NCBI GenBank assembly: GCA_039819185.1 | Contig: JBCBSK010000026.1 | Location: 1 to 30,296, forward strand | Reading direction: 5' to 3' | Origin: JBCBSK01 sp039819185 | GTDB taxonomy: Bacteria; Pseudomonadota; Alphaproteobacteria; Rhizobiales; Tepidamorphaceae | DNA length: 30,296 bases | In this document: one piece after another, positions 16,896-24,849 of the stretch | Layout: every line of letters starts with the position of its first letter | How positions within the stretch are numbered: the first letter of the stretch is position 1 | The notes under the pieces: model-generated | Seen by the model: only the letters and a program-made list of their open reading frames with translations | Told to the model about the DNA's origin: nothing | Databases searched by the model: none | Position numbers and translations under genes: made by a program

Positions 16896-17906
16896 TCAAT
16901 CCTTCTGGTTAGCCAACGCCGCGAGGCAGACGAGCTCAAATGCGATCACCATCGCGACCTGCGCGGTGATGTTGTTGGGATTGTCCTTGGTCGGCATCAG
17001 GCAAACGATGTCGCCGCCAATGACATTGAGACCCGCAAGCCCATGCAAAAGCCGCGTCGCCTCGCGCATCGTCATACCGGTGAATCCGGGCTCGATGTTG
17101 GACACACCCGGCGCGACGGACGGGTCGAGCACGTCAAGATCGAAGGTGACATAGACCGGGCTGTCTCCGACCCGGTCCCGGATCCGCTCGATCGTCGCCG
17201 GTATACCCATGTCCTCGAACGCGGCCATGGTGACGACGTCGTAGCCAAGCGCCCGGCTCGATCCGCCGACACCACCTGCGTGGATTGTCCCCGAGGGATG
17301 GCCGCGCATGCCGATCTGGATCGACCGGGTCGGATCGATATGGTTTTCCTCAACCGTATAGGCCGCCCAATGCGCCGCCGACCGTTTAGCACCCAACCAA
17401 TGGGGCATGTTGTCATAGGAATCGGTGTGGGCGTCGAAATGGACAAGCGCTGCCTTGCGCCCACCGCTGAGCCTAGCCTCGGCACCAGCAAAGGCCTTCA
17501 GGATCGGCCCGGTGATTGAATGGTCGCCGCCTACCACGACCGCCCGTGTGCCGGCTTGGTCGAGCCGCTTGAAGTAACCCTCGATGTCACGGACGCAGGC
17601 CTCGTTGTTCATCGCCTCAGGCAGCGGCACATCACCAAGATCATGCACGCGCGCCATGTCCCACGGCGTAATCCCATGGATCGCATGCGACCGGCGATAA
17701 AGCCCCGAGACATGGCGAACGATGCGGGGTCCAAGATGCTGGTCGCGCTCGGTCGAGCCATTGCCGGAACTGTGCGGCACGCCGACAAGCGCGATGTCAC
17801 ATGCGCCGGGATCTTCGTTCCACGGACAGCGGAAAAAGGTCGGAATGCCCCACCAATACCAGGACGACATTTCGTCCTTCTTGCGCTGAAACTCGGCCTC
17901 GTCCAT
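16896..17906 (-). CDS. Agmatinase/arginase-family ureohydrolase
   Basis: A 336-residue manganese or nickel metalloenzyme of the ureohydrolase superfamily. It hydrolyses a guanidino compound to an amine and urea. All six metal ligands are visible: His129 (GGDHSI), Asp158, His160 and Asp162 (DAHTD), and Asp256 and Asp258 (DLDVLDPSVAPG). Such proteins are often annotated as agmatinase (SpeB), but the superfamily also holds guanidinobutyrase, guanidinopropionase and guanidine hydrolases. The substrate-loop sequence (PHSSGNGSTERDQHLGPRIV near 44-63) does not let me choose, so no symbol is given. The start ATG at 17906 has GGAGAGG upstream, partly inside a small hairpin. It lies 83 bases downstream of the DUF1178 gene and may belong to that transcript or have its own promoter. 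Confidence 0.93.
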   Translation of the reverse strand: MDEAEFQRKKDEMSSWYWWGIPTFFRCPWNEDPGACDIALVGVPHSSGNGSTERDQHLGPRIVRHVSGLYRRSHAIHGITPWDMARVHDLGDVPLPEAMNNEACVRDIEGYFKRLDQAGTRAVVVGGDHSITGPILKAFAGAEARLSGGRKAALVHFDAHTDSYDNMPHWLGAKRSAAHWAAYTVEENHIDPTRSIQIGMRGHPSGTIHAGGVGGSSRALGYDVVTMAAFEDMGIPATIERIRDRVGDSPVYVTFDLDVLDPSVAPGVSNIEPGFTGMTMREATRLLHGLAGLNVIGGDIVCLMPTKDNPNNITAQVAMVIAFELVCLAALANQKD

Positions 17907-17914
17907 CGCCCCTC

Positions 17915-17935
17915 TCCAGACTTGTCAGCTCTGGA
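17915..17935 (-). promoter_or_regulatory. Small hairpin overlapping the ribosome binding site of the ureohydrolase gene
   Basis: TCCAGA (17915-17920) and TCTGGA (17930-17935) can pair with a 9-base loop. On the minus-strand mRNA the downstream arm contributes the first bases of the GGAGAGG ribosome binding site (17917-17911), 7-8 bases before the ATG. It could weakly modulate translation. It does not resemble the known guanidine riboswitches (no paired ACGR loops). Confidence 0.3.
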
Positions 17936-17989
17936 AAGTAGGTCTTTCGGCGGGCGTGAAAACCTTAGGGGTGGTCCGGAGGTGTGGGG

Positions 17990-18532
17990 TCAGTTCCGGT
18001 CTTCGGGCAAGATCGGCAGCGGCATCACGGCGATACCTTCCTCAAGCAGTTCCTCGGCATCTTCGAGACTTGCTTCCCCATAAATGCCGCGCTCTTCCGC
18101 TTCACCATAGTGCATCTTGCGGGCTTCTTCCGGGAATTGGTCGCCAACATCCTCGGCCGTCGCGATCACCTTGTCGCGGATCTCACGCATCTTGTGGACG
18201 AGTTCTTGGACGCGCGAGTCTTGCGCCAGTGCCATGACGCGTTCGGGGGTCGGGGCCGGCGGCATCGGAGCAGCAACTGGCGTCGGCAGCGATGGCGCTG
18301 CGGTCGGAGCGTCTGTCTGAGGCGTGGCCTGAGTGCTGTCGTCTATGCCGCGCGCCTCCTTCGCCCGCGCGGTCGAGACCGCTGGCGCCATCAGCGCCTT
18401 GGCGACGCTCGTGTCACCACAGGTGGGGCAACTCACCAAACCATCGGCGAGCTGACGGTCGAAGGCAGAGATCGAGCGGAACCAACCATCGAAACGATGG
18501 CCCTCAGAACAGATGAGATCATAGCGAATCAC
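17990..18532 (-). CDS. DUF1178 family protein
   Basis: A 180-residue protein of unknown function, PF06676. It starts with MIRYDLICSEGHRFDGWF and has CPTCGD at residues 35-40. Cys8 and His12 with Cys35 and Cys38 form a likely zinc-ribbon. A low-complexity Pro/Ala-rich linker (about 68-95) leads to a helical C-terminal part (95-180) containing MREIRDKVIATAEDVGDQFP and EEARKMHYGEAEERGIYGEA, both characteristic of the family. Its ATG overlaps the nitrilase stop by 4 bases, so the two are translationally coupled in the comF-grxC-nitrilase-DUF1178 order common in Hyphomicrobiales. Confidence 0.93.
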   Translation of the reverse strand: MIRYDLICSEGHRFDGWFRSISAFDRQLADGLVSCPTCGDTSVAKALMAPAVSTARAKEARGIDDSTQATPQTDAPTAAPSLPTPVAAPMPPAPTPERVMALAQDSRVQELVHKMREIRDKVIATAEDVGDQFPEEARKMHYGEAEERGIYGEASLEDAEELLEEGIAVMPLPILPEDRN

Positions 18533-19389
18533 GAGGCGGCGCGCTCCTCGGACTGAGCGACGACCGGCGGATCAAAGTGCCGGCTGTTGGCGAGCGAGGG
18601 CACCTGACCACGCACCTTGGCGATGAGATCGAGATCGATCTCGGCGGTGATGACGCCAGGCTCAGTGCCGGCCTCGGCAAGCACCCGGCCCCACGGATCA
18701 AGGATCAGGCTGTGGCCATAGGTCTCGCGGCCGTCCTCGTGTTTGCCGCCTTGCGCCGCCGAGATCACGAAACATCCCGTCTCAATGGCGCGTGCCCGCT
18801 GCAGGACATGCCAGTGGGCTTCGCCGGTCTGGCGCGTGAAAGCTGCCGGAATCGCCAAGATCTCCGCTCCGGCCTCAGCAAGCGTCCGATAGAGATGAGG
18901 AAAGCGGATGTCATAACAAATCGACAGTCCAAGCCGCGTCCACGGAACATCGACAGACACGGCCTTGTCGCCGGGTTTGTAGATCGCGGACTCGCGATAG
19001 CTCTCGCCGCCCGGGAGATCGACGTCGAACATATGGATCTTGTCATAGCGTGCGGCGATCACCCCATCGGGCGCGATCAGGAAGGCGCGATTGGCAGCTT
19101 GCTCCGGGCCGACCCGGATCGCCAGCGAGCCAATATGGAGCCAGATGCCAAGCTCGACTGCGAGCGCGCGAAACGCCTGCAACGCCAAATCGCTCTGCTC
19201 AACATGAAGCTTCGGGATCAGCCGAGACCGGCCACGCTCCATCAGCGCGGTCATCTCCGGCGTTTGCACATAGTGGGCGCCACGCCGATGCGCCTCGCGG
19301 ATCAGATTGGAGGCGTCCGATACGTTCGAGGCAACCTCCCGGCCCGACCGCAATTGCACACAGGCTGCGATGAAGCGGCGATCCGTCAT
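18529..19389 (-). CDS. Carbon-nitrogen hydrolase (nitrilase superfamily, Nit1/Nit2-like amidase)
   Basis: A 286-residue cytosolic amidase with the nitrilase-fold catalytic triad Glu45 (QTPEMTAL), Lys117 (YDKIHMFDVD) and Cys158 (SICYDIRFP). The closest family by these motifs is Nit1/Nit2, metabolite-repair enzymes that hydrolyse deaminated glutathione or alpha-ketoglutaramate. Sitting next to a glutaredoxin gene fits a link to glutathione metabolism. N-carbamoylputrescine amidase (AguB) belongs to the same superfamily, but the motif spacing and operon context favour Nit. It overlaps grxC by 4 bases upstream and DUF1178 by 4 bases downstream, so the three are coupled. Confidence 0.92.
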   Translation of the reverse strand: MTDRRFIAACVQLRSGREVASNVSDASNLIREAHRRGAHYVQTPEMTALMERGRSRLIPKLHVEQSDLALQAFRALAVELGIWLHIGSLAIRVGPEQAANRAFLIAPDGVIAARYDKIHMFDVDLPGGESYRESAIYKPGDKAVSVDVPWTRLGLSICYDIRFPHLYRTLAEAGAEILAIPAAFTRQTGEAHWHVLQRARAIETGCFVISAAQGGKHEDGRETYGHSLILDPWGRVLAEAGTEPGVITAEIDLDLIAKVRGQVPSLANSRHFDPPVVAQSEERAAS

Positions 19390-19661
19390 GCGCTGGTAAT
19401 GCTCTCGGCTTCGAGAAGTGCATCAAGCTTGCCGGCGGCTTCCAGCGCATACAGCTCGTCGCAACCACCGACATGCTGCTCGCCGACGAAGATCTGCGGC
19501 ACGGTCCGCCCGCCCTTGGCGCGCTGGATCATCGCCTGCTTTTCGGCCCGATTGAACGTCACATCGATCTCGTTGAACGTCACACCTTTGCTACGCAAAA
19601 GCGACTTGGCACGGGTGCAGAACGGGCACAGCGCACCAACATAAATATCGACATTTGCCAT
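19386..19661 (-). CDS. grxC: Glutaredoxin 3
   Basis: A 91-residue dithiol glutaredoxin that reduces disulfides and mixed disulfides with glutathione. It has the active site CPFC (residues 12-15), the cis-proline region TVPQIFV (near 53-59) and the glutathione-binding GGCDELYALE (near 65-74). Length and motifs are those of GrxC, about 85-90 residues. It follows comF by 46 bases and overlaps the nitrilase gene by 4 bases. Confidence 0.95.
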   Translation of the reverse strand: MANVDIYVGALCPFCTRAKSLLRSKGVTFNEIDVTFNRAEKQAMIQRAKGGRTVPQIFVGEQHVGGCDELYALEAAGKLDALLEAESITSA

Positions 19662-19707
19662 TCGACCCTCCAGCCCAGATCGTCGGCCGACCTACATGTA
19701 AGCGCCG

Positions 19708-20607
19708 TTATATGGGCTCAATTGCCTCGCCAACAACCCTGGTGAAGACCAGGATATCAACGGCCGACGCCCCGGCCCGCTGCAAGCTCTTGGCGGCAGC
19801 GTCCACAGTCGCGCCCGTAGTCAGCACATCATCTATCAACAGCACATGCTGGCCAGATACCTTCGCGATCATCTCGTCGGGTACCACGAAGGCACTGCGC
19901 ACATTGGCCTGACGCTGTTTCGCCGTCAGCCCGACCTGCTGGCGCGTTGAGCGTTTGCGCAGCAGGATCTCCGGCGCGTATCGAATATCAGTATGTCGGG
20001 CCAGCACACGCGCAAGTTCCGCCGATTGATTGAACCGGCGGCCCAGCATACGGCGCCAATGCAGCGGCACCGGAACAATCAGATCAGCATCCGCAATCAG
20101 TTCCGCGCCGGCGCGCTGCATCAACCGCGCCATCAGCCGGGTTGTTTCCAACCGGTCGCCATATTTTAGGCTATGCACGATCTCACGGGCCAGGCCGTCA
20201 TGCCGTGCCACAGCGCGGGCGCGATCGAAGACGGGCGGTTTAGACACTGCAAGCGTGCTGTCGACTCGTCCACCAGGATCATGGGCAAACGGCGTGCCAA
20301 GGCGATCGCAAATCGGGGGTTCTATGAAACTGATTTCCGACCAGCAGGTACCGCAAATGCCATGTGCCCTGTCGACAGGCACACGACACCCGGCACAGAG
20401 TGGCGGCAAGATCGCGTCCACGAGCCCGGTCCCGATCAAACGCGCATAGCCGCTCGCCTTTCCAAGCAGACCACGGAGCCGCGCCCTGCTCTCGCCGACA
20501 GATCCATAACGGGTTGCCTCATCCAACGGCGCATCAGGCATCGCATCGTCGACGGCGGAAGGTTCAGCATCCATCACCCAGGTCATCATTTGACGGTAGC
20601 GACCCAT
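19708..20607 (-). CDS. ComF family phosphoribosyltransferase-like protein
   Basis: A protein of about 299 residues. Near residues 70-100 it has cysteines in a zinc-finger pattern (PPLCAGCRVP, then GICGTCWSEI), and in the C-terminal half the phosphoribosyltransferase fold with LLIDDVLTTGATVDAA, the PRPP-binding signature. Members are ComF or GntX homologues; a role in DNA uptake is known in some species, while in others the function is unclear. The start is uncertain: the frame is open to 20667, and ATGs at 20607, 20589, 20586 and 20574 are all possible, none with a strong ribosome binding site. I used 20607, which leaves a short intergenic space to the divergent methyltransferase at 20693. 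It is the first gene of the operon comF-grxC-nitrilase-DUF1178. Confidence 0.9.
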   Translation of the reverse strand: MGRYRQMMTWVMDAEPSAVDDAMPDAPLDEATRYGSVGESRARLRGLLGKASGYARLIGTGLVDAILPPLCAGCRVPVDRAHGICGTCWSEISFIEPPICDRLGTPFAHDPGGRVDSTLAVSKPPVFDRARAVARHDGLAREIVHSLKYGDRLETTRLMARLMQRAGAELIADADLIVPVPLHWRRMLGRRFNQSAELARVLARHTDIRYAPEILLRKRSTRQQVGLTAKQRQANVRSAFVVPDEMIAKVSGQHVLLIDDVLTTGATVDAAAKSLQRAGASAVDILVFTRVVGEAIEPI

Positions 20608-20692
20608 GCTGCGTTTGCCAATCGTGGCACAGTGCGCATATCCGTTGGGCGACGAAACGCGAAACACGATTGCCGATCGAGCCCGACAGCCA

Positions 20693-21631
20693 ATGACTGA
20701 CCCTGCGGATCAAGCATCACATGCAGTGTTCGACACGCGTCTGATACGCGCGCATCTGGATCGAGCCACCGCCACGGGGCGGGGCGAAGCAGACTATCTC
20801 CTCGCAGCAGCCAGCGAGGAACTGGCCGACCGTCTCGACCTGATTTTAAGGCAGTTCGAACTTGGCGTTGATGTAACTGCTGTCACCACACATGGCGCAC
20901 AGGCGCTTGCCGCAAGCGGTAAAGTATCGGGCACCCTATGTCTTGCACCAACATCCCGTATCGCCGGCAGTTTGGTATCACATGCCTCTTCATCCACGCG
21001 GATTGCAGCCGCCGACCCGGAAACTCTCCCCTTAGCGTCTGAGACCTGCGATCTTGCAGTCTCGCTACTCGGGTTGACGCTGGTCAACGATCTACCCGGA
21101 GCGCTCGTTCAAGTGCGCCGCGCCTTGCGGCCCGACGGCCTGTTTCTCGCAGCCCTGCTCGGAGGCAACACACTATCTGAACTGCGTGAGGTTCTGCTCA
21201 CCGCCGAAGCAGAGGGTGTGGGGGGCGTCAGCCCGCGCATTGCTCCCTTCGCCGATCTGCGCGACATGGGCGCGCTCCTGCAACGGGCGGGCTTTGCGCT
21301 GCCGGTGACCGACGTTCAAACGCTGACGGTGCGGTATGGCTCACCGCTGACCTTGCTTCAGGATCTGCGCAGTATGGGAGCGACCAACCCGCTCCTTGCG
21401 CGATCTCGGACACCGCTCCGCCGCGACGTCCTTATGCGCGCCATGGCGCTCTACCAGGAGCGTTTCTCGGATTCGGACGGCAAGGTGCGGGCTACCTTCG
21501 ATATCATCTGGGTGTCGGGCTGGGCTCCGCATGACAGCCAGCAGAAACCGCTCCGGCCGGGATCGGCCAGGACACGGCTCGCGGACGCTCTGGGAACTGA
21601 CGAACGCCCAGCTGGTGACAAAGTCGGATGA
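20693..21631 (+). CDS. SAM-dependent methyltransferase-like protein (BioC/NDUFAF5 type)
   Basis: A 312-residue class-I methyltransferase-fold protein. The N-terminus (VFDTRLIRAHLDRATA, then DYLLAAASEELADRLDLI) and the C-terminal RATFDIIWVSGWAPHDSQQK are characteristic of the alphaproteobacterial group related to human NDUFAF5, an arginine hydroxylase in complex I assembly, and to BioC. The usual glycine-rich SAM motif is degenerate here (VDVTAVTTHG near residues 54-63), while SETCDLAVSLLGLTLVNDLP and LRPDGLFLAALLGG are kept. Actual methylation therefore cannot be taken for granted. ATG 20693 is chosen; the frame to 20606 would overlap the divergent comF gene. It converges on the Flp pilin gene. 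Confidence 0.87.
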   Translation: MTDPADQASHAVFDTRLIRAHLDRATATGRGEADYLLAAASEELADRLDLILRQFELGVDVTAVTTHGAQALAASGKVSGTLCLAPTSRIAGSLVSHASSSTRIAAADPETLPLASETCDLAVSLLGLTLVNDLPGALVQVRRALRPDGLFLAALLGGNTLSELREVLLTAEAEGVGGVSPRIAPFADLRDMGALLQRAGFALPVTDVQTLTVRYGSPLTLLQDLRSMGATNPLLARSRTPLRRDVLMRAMALYQERFSDSDGKVRATFDIIWVSGWAPHDSQQKPLRPGSARTRLADALGTDERPAGDKVG

Positions 21632-21644
21632 TAGCGACTGACTA

Positions 21645-21658
21645 AGCGTCTAGACGCT
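21645..21658. repeat. 14-bp perfect palindrome overlapping the Flp pilin stop codon
   Basis: AGCGTCTAGACGCT is its own reverse complement and includes the TAG stop of the pilin gene (minus strand), 13 bases past the end of the convergent methyltransferase gene. There is no loop and no T-run, so terminator function is doubtful. Confidence 0.4.
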
Positions 21659-21826
21659 AAGAACCTGGTCAATGATAAATTGATACATGGCCTCGACTTC
21701 GTCGGAGATCGCGAAATAGACGGCTGCAATGCCGATCGAAATAGTTCCAGCGATCAGCGCGTATTCGATTGCGGTGCCTCCATGCCGATCCTGTAGGAAC
21801 CGGGTGACCAGTCCCACTGGTGACAT
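21650..21826 (-). CDS. Flp family type IVb pilin
   Basis: A 58-residue prepilin of the Flp (tight adherence) type. A short leader (MSPVGLVTRFLQDRHG) is followed by the processing motif, with cleavage after a glycine and Glu-Tyr at +5/+6 (G|GTAIEYALIAG), and then a hydrophobic helix (about 20-45, ALIAGTISIGIAAVYFAI) that would pack in the filament core. The ATG at 21826 gives a typical leader; the frame is open to a GTG at 21871, which would give a 73-residue form. It follows mutT by 65 bases on the same strand. No tad/cpa assembly genes are in the window, so this is an isolated copy whose secretion machinery, if any, must be elsewhere. Confidence 0.85.
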   Translation of the reverse strand: MSPVGLVTRFLQDRHGGTAIEYALIAGTISIGIAAVYFAISDEVEAMYQFIIDQVLSV

Positions 21827-21891
21827 GCTCGAACAGGCAGATCCCCCTATCCGCTCGTCAAGCCGCAACACACTTCCCCCGCATATGAGCC

Positions 21892-22341
21892 TTACAACAG
21901 ATCCCGTAAGACAGGGATCAGTGGCACGTCCGCCTCGGGCATCGGAATGTCACGCAACGCCAAAGGTTTTACCCAGCGCAGCGCCTGTCCTTCTCGCGCC
22001 GATACGGTACCGGACCAACGCCGGCAGACGTAAAGTGGCATTAACAGATGAAAATCCTCATAACGGTGGGAGGCAAATGTCAGCGGAGCAAGACATACGC
22101 TGGTGACATCTATCCCCAGCTCTTCGTGAAGCTCGCGAATTAAAGCCGCTTCAGGGGATTCTCCTGGATCGACCTTGCCACCGGGGAACTCCCACAAGCC
22201 GGCCATGGCCTTGCCCTCGGGACGCTGGGCGATCAGCACCCGGCCATCGGCATCGACCAGCGCGACCGCCGCAACCAGCACCAGCCGAAGCGGCGCGCGA
22301 GACTCGATTTCAGCTTCGGTAGTCGCCATTGATCGCGACAT
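21892..22341 (-). CDS. mutT: 8-oxo-dGTP diphosphatase (Nudix hydrolase)
   Basis: A 149-residue Nudix enzyme that removes oxidised guanine nucleotides to prevent mutation. The full Nudix box is present, G55-x5-E61-x7-R69-E70-L-x-E73-E74-x-G76 (GGKVDPGESPEAALIRELHE, then ELGI), preceded by GLWEFPGG, the usual MutT stretch. Its start lies inside argJ: ATG 22341 overlaps the argJ end by 32 bases, and ATG 22329 would overlap by 20. Neither has a well-spaced ribosome binding site, so translational coupling to argJ is likely. Parvulin-argJ-mutT is a common alphaproteobacterial order. Confidence 0.93.
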   Translation of the reverse strand: MSRSMATTEAEIESRAPLRLVLVAAVALVDADGRVLIAQRPEGKAMAGLWEFPGGKVDPGESPEAALIRELHEELGIDVTSVCLAPLTFASHRYEDFHLLMPLYVCRRWSGTVSAREGQALRWVKPLALRDIPMPEADVPLIPVLRDLL

Positions 22342-23548
22342 AGTCCTTGGTCAGATCACAGGTCCAGACAGTGGCAGCGCCAGCGCCAAGACCGAGATCG
22401 ACGGTAAGCGAGATCTCCTGACCTCGCATGTAATCGGAAGCCATCTCTTCGGAATAATCCGGATCGCGTTCCCCGTCGACGGCGACCCGGATATCGCCGA
22501 ACCAGATTTGCAAACGGTCGCGATCGGCCGGCTCGCCGGCCTTGCCGACGGCCATCACAACGCGCCCCCAATTGGCGTCCTCACCGGCAATTGCGGTCTT
22601 GACCAGAGGCGAATTGGCGATTGCAAACGCGACTTTCTTCGCCGACCCTCGCGACACCGCACCGCGTACGGTGATCGAGACAAGTTTGCGTGCGCCCTCG
22701 CCATCACGCACGATCTGCAGCGCCAGATCATGCAGCACATCGGACAGGCCAGCGCGAAACCGGCGGTAATTGGCCGATCGGCGCGAGACAATCTGCGACA
22801 CCCCCCGTGCCGAGCCTGCCCCGGTTGCGAAGGCCAGAACGGTGTCGGAGGTCGACATATCGGAATCAACGGTGATCGCGTTGAAACTGGTCTCGACCTC
22901 GGCGGCGAGCGCCGATTGCAGGCACGCGCGTGAGATGGGTGCGTCGGTGGCAAGGAAGGCCAGCATCGTCGCCATGTCGGGTGCGATCATGCCCGCCCCC
23001 TTGGCAATGCCACTGATCGTAATCTCCTGATCGCCCAGCACGATCGATGTGGTCGCAAGCTTTGGAAACGTGTCGGTTGTCATGATCGCACGCGCCGCTT
23101 GCGCCCATCCATCGGTTGACAGATCGGATGACAGATCGGACATGACCGCTTCGAAACGACCTGCATCGAGCGGCTCGCCAATAACGCCGGTTGACGCGAG
23201 AAACACGTCCTCAACATCACAGCCAAGCGCGGATGATACCGCGTTTGCGGTACGCGCCACGGCCCGCGCACCATTCATGCCAGTAAAAGCGTTCGCGTTG
23301 CCAGAATTGACGCACAGTGCCCGTGCACGACCGTTGGTCAGCGCGCGCCGGCACCAGTCGACCGGCGCAGAGGGGCACTTTGACTTTGTGAACACGCCCG
23401 CAACCGTCGTGGCCTCGGGGAACGCCATCAGCAGAACATCGGTACGCCCCTGATACTTGATACCGGCTTCCGCTGTTGCCATCACGACACCATCGAGCCC
23501 CGGCAGAACCGGTTCGGTGTCAGGAGCAAGCGGCGAGACGGCGGTCAT
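22310..23548 (-). CDS. argJ: Bifunctional glutamate N-acetyltransferase / amino-acid acetyltransferase
   Basis: A 412-residue enzyme of arginine biosynthesis that transfers acetyl from N-acetylornithine to glutamate, recycling the acetyl group. It self-cleaves before the threonine of the conserved ATML motif (D191-M-A-T194-M-L), giving alpha and beta chains, with Thr194 as nucleophile. Other signatures are KCPSAPVDWCR near 57-67, ALCVNSGNANAFTG near 77-90, ASTGVIG near 118-124, and the C-terminal DYVAINGDYRS, the usual ArgJ ending. Length is typical. It lies 46 bases downstream of the parvulin gene and overlaps mutT, consistent with one transcript divergent from secA. Confidence 0.97.
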   Translation of the reverse strand: MTAVSPLAPDTEPVLPGLDGVVMATAEAGIKYQGRTDVLLMAFPEATTVAGVFTKSKCPSAPVDWCRRALTNGRARALCVNSGNANAFTGMNGARAVARTANAVSSALGCDVEDVFLASTGVIGEPLDAGRFEAVMSDLSSDLSTDGWAQAARAIMTTDTFPKLATTSIVLGDQEITISGIAKGAGMIAPDMATMLAFLATDAPISRACLQSALAAEVETSFNAITVDSDMSTSDTVLAFATGAGSARGVSQIVSRRSANYRRFRAGLSDVLHDLALQIVRDGEGARKLVSITVRGAVSRGSAKKVAFAIANSPLVKTAIAGEDANWGRVVMAVGKAGEPADRDRLQIWFGDIRVAVDGERDPDYSEEMASDYMRGQEISLTVDLGLGAGAATVWTCDLTKDYVAINGDYRS

Positions 23549-23594
23549 GGCAGTCGAGGCAATCTACAGGCATCGATCGGCTGAACAGTTCATG

Positions 23595-24467
23595 CTATTC
23601 CTGAGGTGCAGCCTCGGACTCGTCAACGCCCTCTTCCGGTTCAGGCGAGAAGGTCTCGATATCGGCGTTTTCCCGCAACTCAACCAGGTAATCACGCGCG
23701 GCCGTCCTGGCGATCGTGTCGATGATTTGCGAGCGCACCTCGTCGAGTGTCGGCGGTTCGGTCCTCCGGCGATCCTCGACCAGGATGATGTGCCAGCCGA
23801 ACTGGGTCTGCACCGGATCACTGACGCTGCCGGGATCAAGTGCGAAGGCTGTCTCGGCGAAGGGCGGCACCATCATGTCCTGGGTGAAAAAGCCAAGATC
23901 GCCGCCATTCGGTCCGCTTCCCGGATCAAGGGAATGCTCGGCGGCAAGCTCAGCGAAGTCAGCACCTTCTTCGATCTCGGCACGTAGGGCTGTGGCTTCT
24001 TCCTCGGTTTCGACCAGGATATGGCGCGCACTGACCTCGTCCTGTGGCGGATTCTCCGCGATGACCTCGTCAAACAGCGTCTGGATCGCCTCTTCGTTAA
24101 TTGCCCCGTCGCCGACACGGCTCAAAACAACATCGATCAGCGCCTTGCCACGCGCATAGTCGAGGGCAATCCGGACGTTCGGCTCTTCAACGGCTTGCGC
24201 CGCGACATCGGATGCGCGCAAAAGCTCAAGATCGGTGAGATATGTAATGACGTAGTCGCGATGCATCTGAGCCGGCATGCGCGACAGAACCTGGGCCAGA
24301 TCGGCGGCGGCTATATCGTAGAGCTCCTGGGTGATCTCCACACCGTCGACAATCGCGACGACGCCCTCGGGCGCTTCGGCGGTGTCCTGTGCCAGTGCCG
24401 GTGCGGCAACCAAGGACACTGTGACCAACATCGCGCCAATCAAAAGCGCGTGGGAACGAAGGATCAT
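23595..24467 (-). CDS. Parvulin-type peptidyl-prolyl cis-trans isomerase, exported
   Basis: A 290-residue periplasmic folding catalyst. It begins with a signal peptide (MILRSHALLIGAMLVTVSLV, cleavage after AAPALA near residue 27), followed by a SurA/PrsA-like N-terminal helical domain (about 35-125). The parvulin rotamase domain (about 145-240) is marked by SARHILVETEEEA, GADFAELAAEHS, GGDLGFF and FGWHIILVEDRR. An acidic C-terminal tail follows. The ATG at 24467 is chosen because the signal peptide begins there; the frame runs back to 24590 without support. Parvulin next to secA is a frequent alphaproteobacterial arrangement and makes sense because substrates reach it through Sec export. Confidence 0.93.
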   Translation of the reverse strand: MILRSHALLIGAMLVTVSLVAAPALAQDTAEAPEGVVAIVDGVEITQELYDIAAADLAQVLSRMPAQMHRDYVITYLTDLELLRASDVAAQAVEEPNVRIALDYARGKALIDVVLSRVGDGAINEEAIQTLFDEVIAENPPQDEVSARHILVETEEEATALRAEIEEGADFAELAAEHSLDPGSGPNGGDLGFFTQDMMVPPFAETAFALDPGSVSDPVQTQFGWHIILVEDRRRTEPPTLDEVRSQIIDTIARTAARDYLVELRENADIETFSPEPEEGVDESEAAPQE

Positions 24468-24849
24468 GAGATGTCCATTTCTGCGCCAAGGCGCGGTTCC
24501 TAGTCTGGTCCGACGAATGCCGGCGCCATCATGTCCCGGCTCCTGCCACGTTGCCGCCGTTCTCGCAAGGCGGCGCGGACGCAATGACATGCAATTGACA
24601 AGGCGAAACCCGCCTCTTACCTGTCCCTAAACCCAGCGCGCTTGACATTGACTCCGCGTCGTCGGGCCGACAGAGGCGGTCTCGTCGGTATGGCTTGCGC
24701 CAGCTGGAACCTAAGAATTGTGCGGTGTTTCAAACCGCGAACCGCGCAATGTACCCCGAAGCGGAGACAGGGTTGATCGGTTGATCGTGGCCGCCCCCCA
24801 TGTCATGGCAAGATCCGTTTCGTCGGGTCGGTAGAGAGGTTGGTCCAGA
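24468..24849. other. 382-bp divergent intergenic region between the parvulin gene and secA
   Basis: No gene is seen. TTGACA occurs at 24595-24600 and 24642-24647 (followed directly by TTGACT) on the plus strand. Only the first has something at 17-base spacing (TACCTG), a poor -10, so the secA promoter is not settled. The octamer GGTTGATC is repeated in tandem at 24771-24778 and 24779-24786. A short stem with arms GCGGT/ACCGC (about 24722-24738) precedes it. The tandem octamer could be a regulator site in the secA leader. Confidence 0.4.

Noticed and set aside
18529..19389. Nitrilase-fold protein as the missing AguB of the agmatine pathway
   Set aside because: It sits in the conserved comF-grxC-DUF1178 operon and its motifs fit the Nit1/Nit2 group; distance from aguA and lack of AguB-specific features argue against it.
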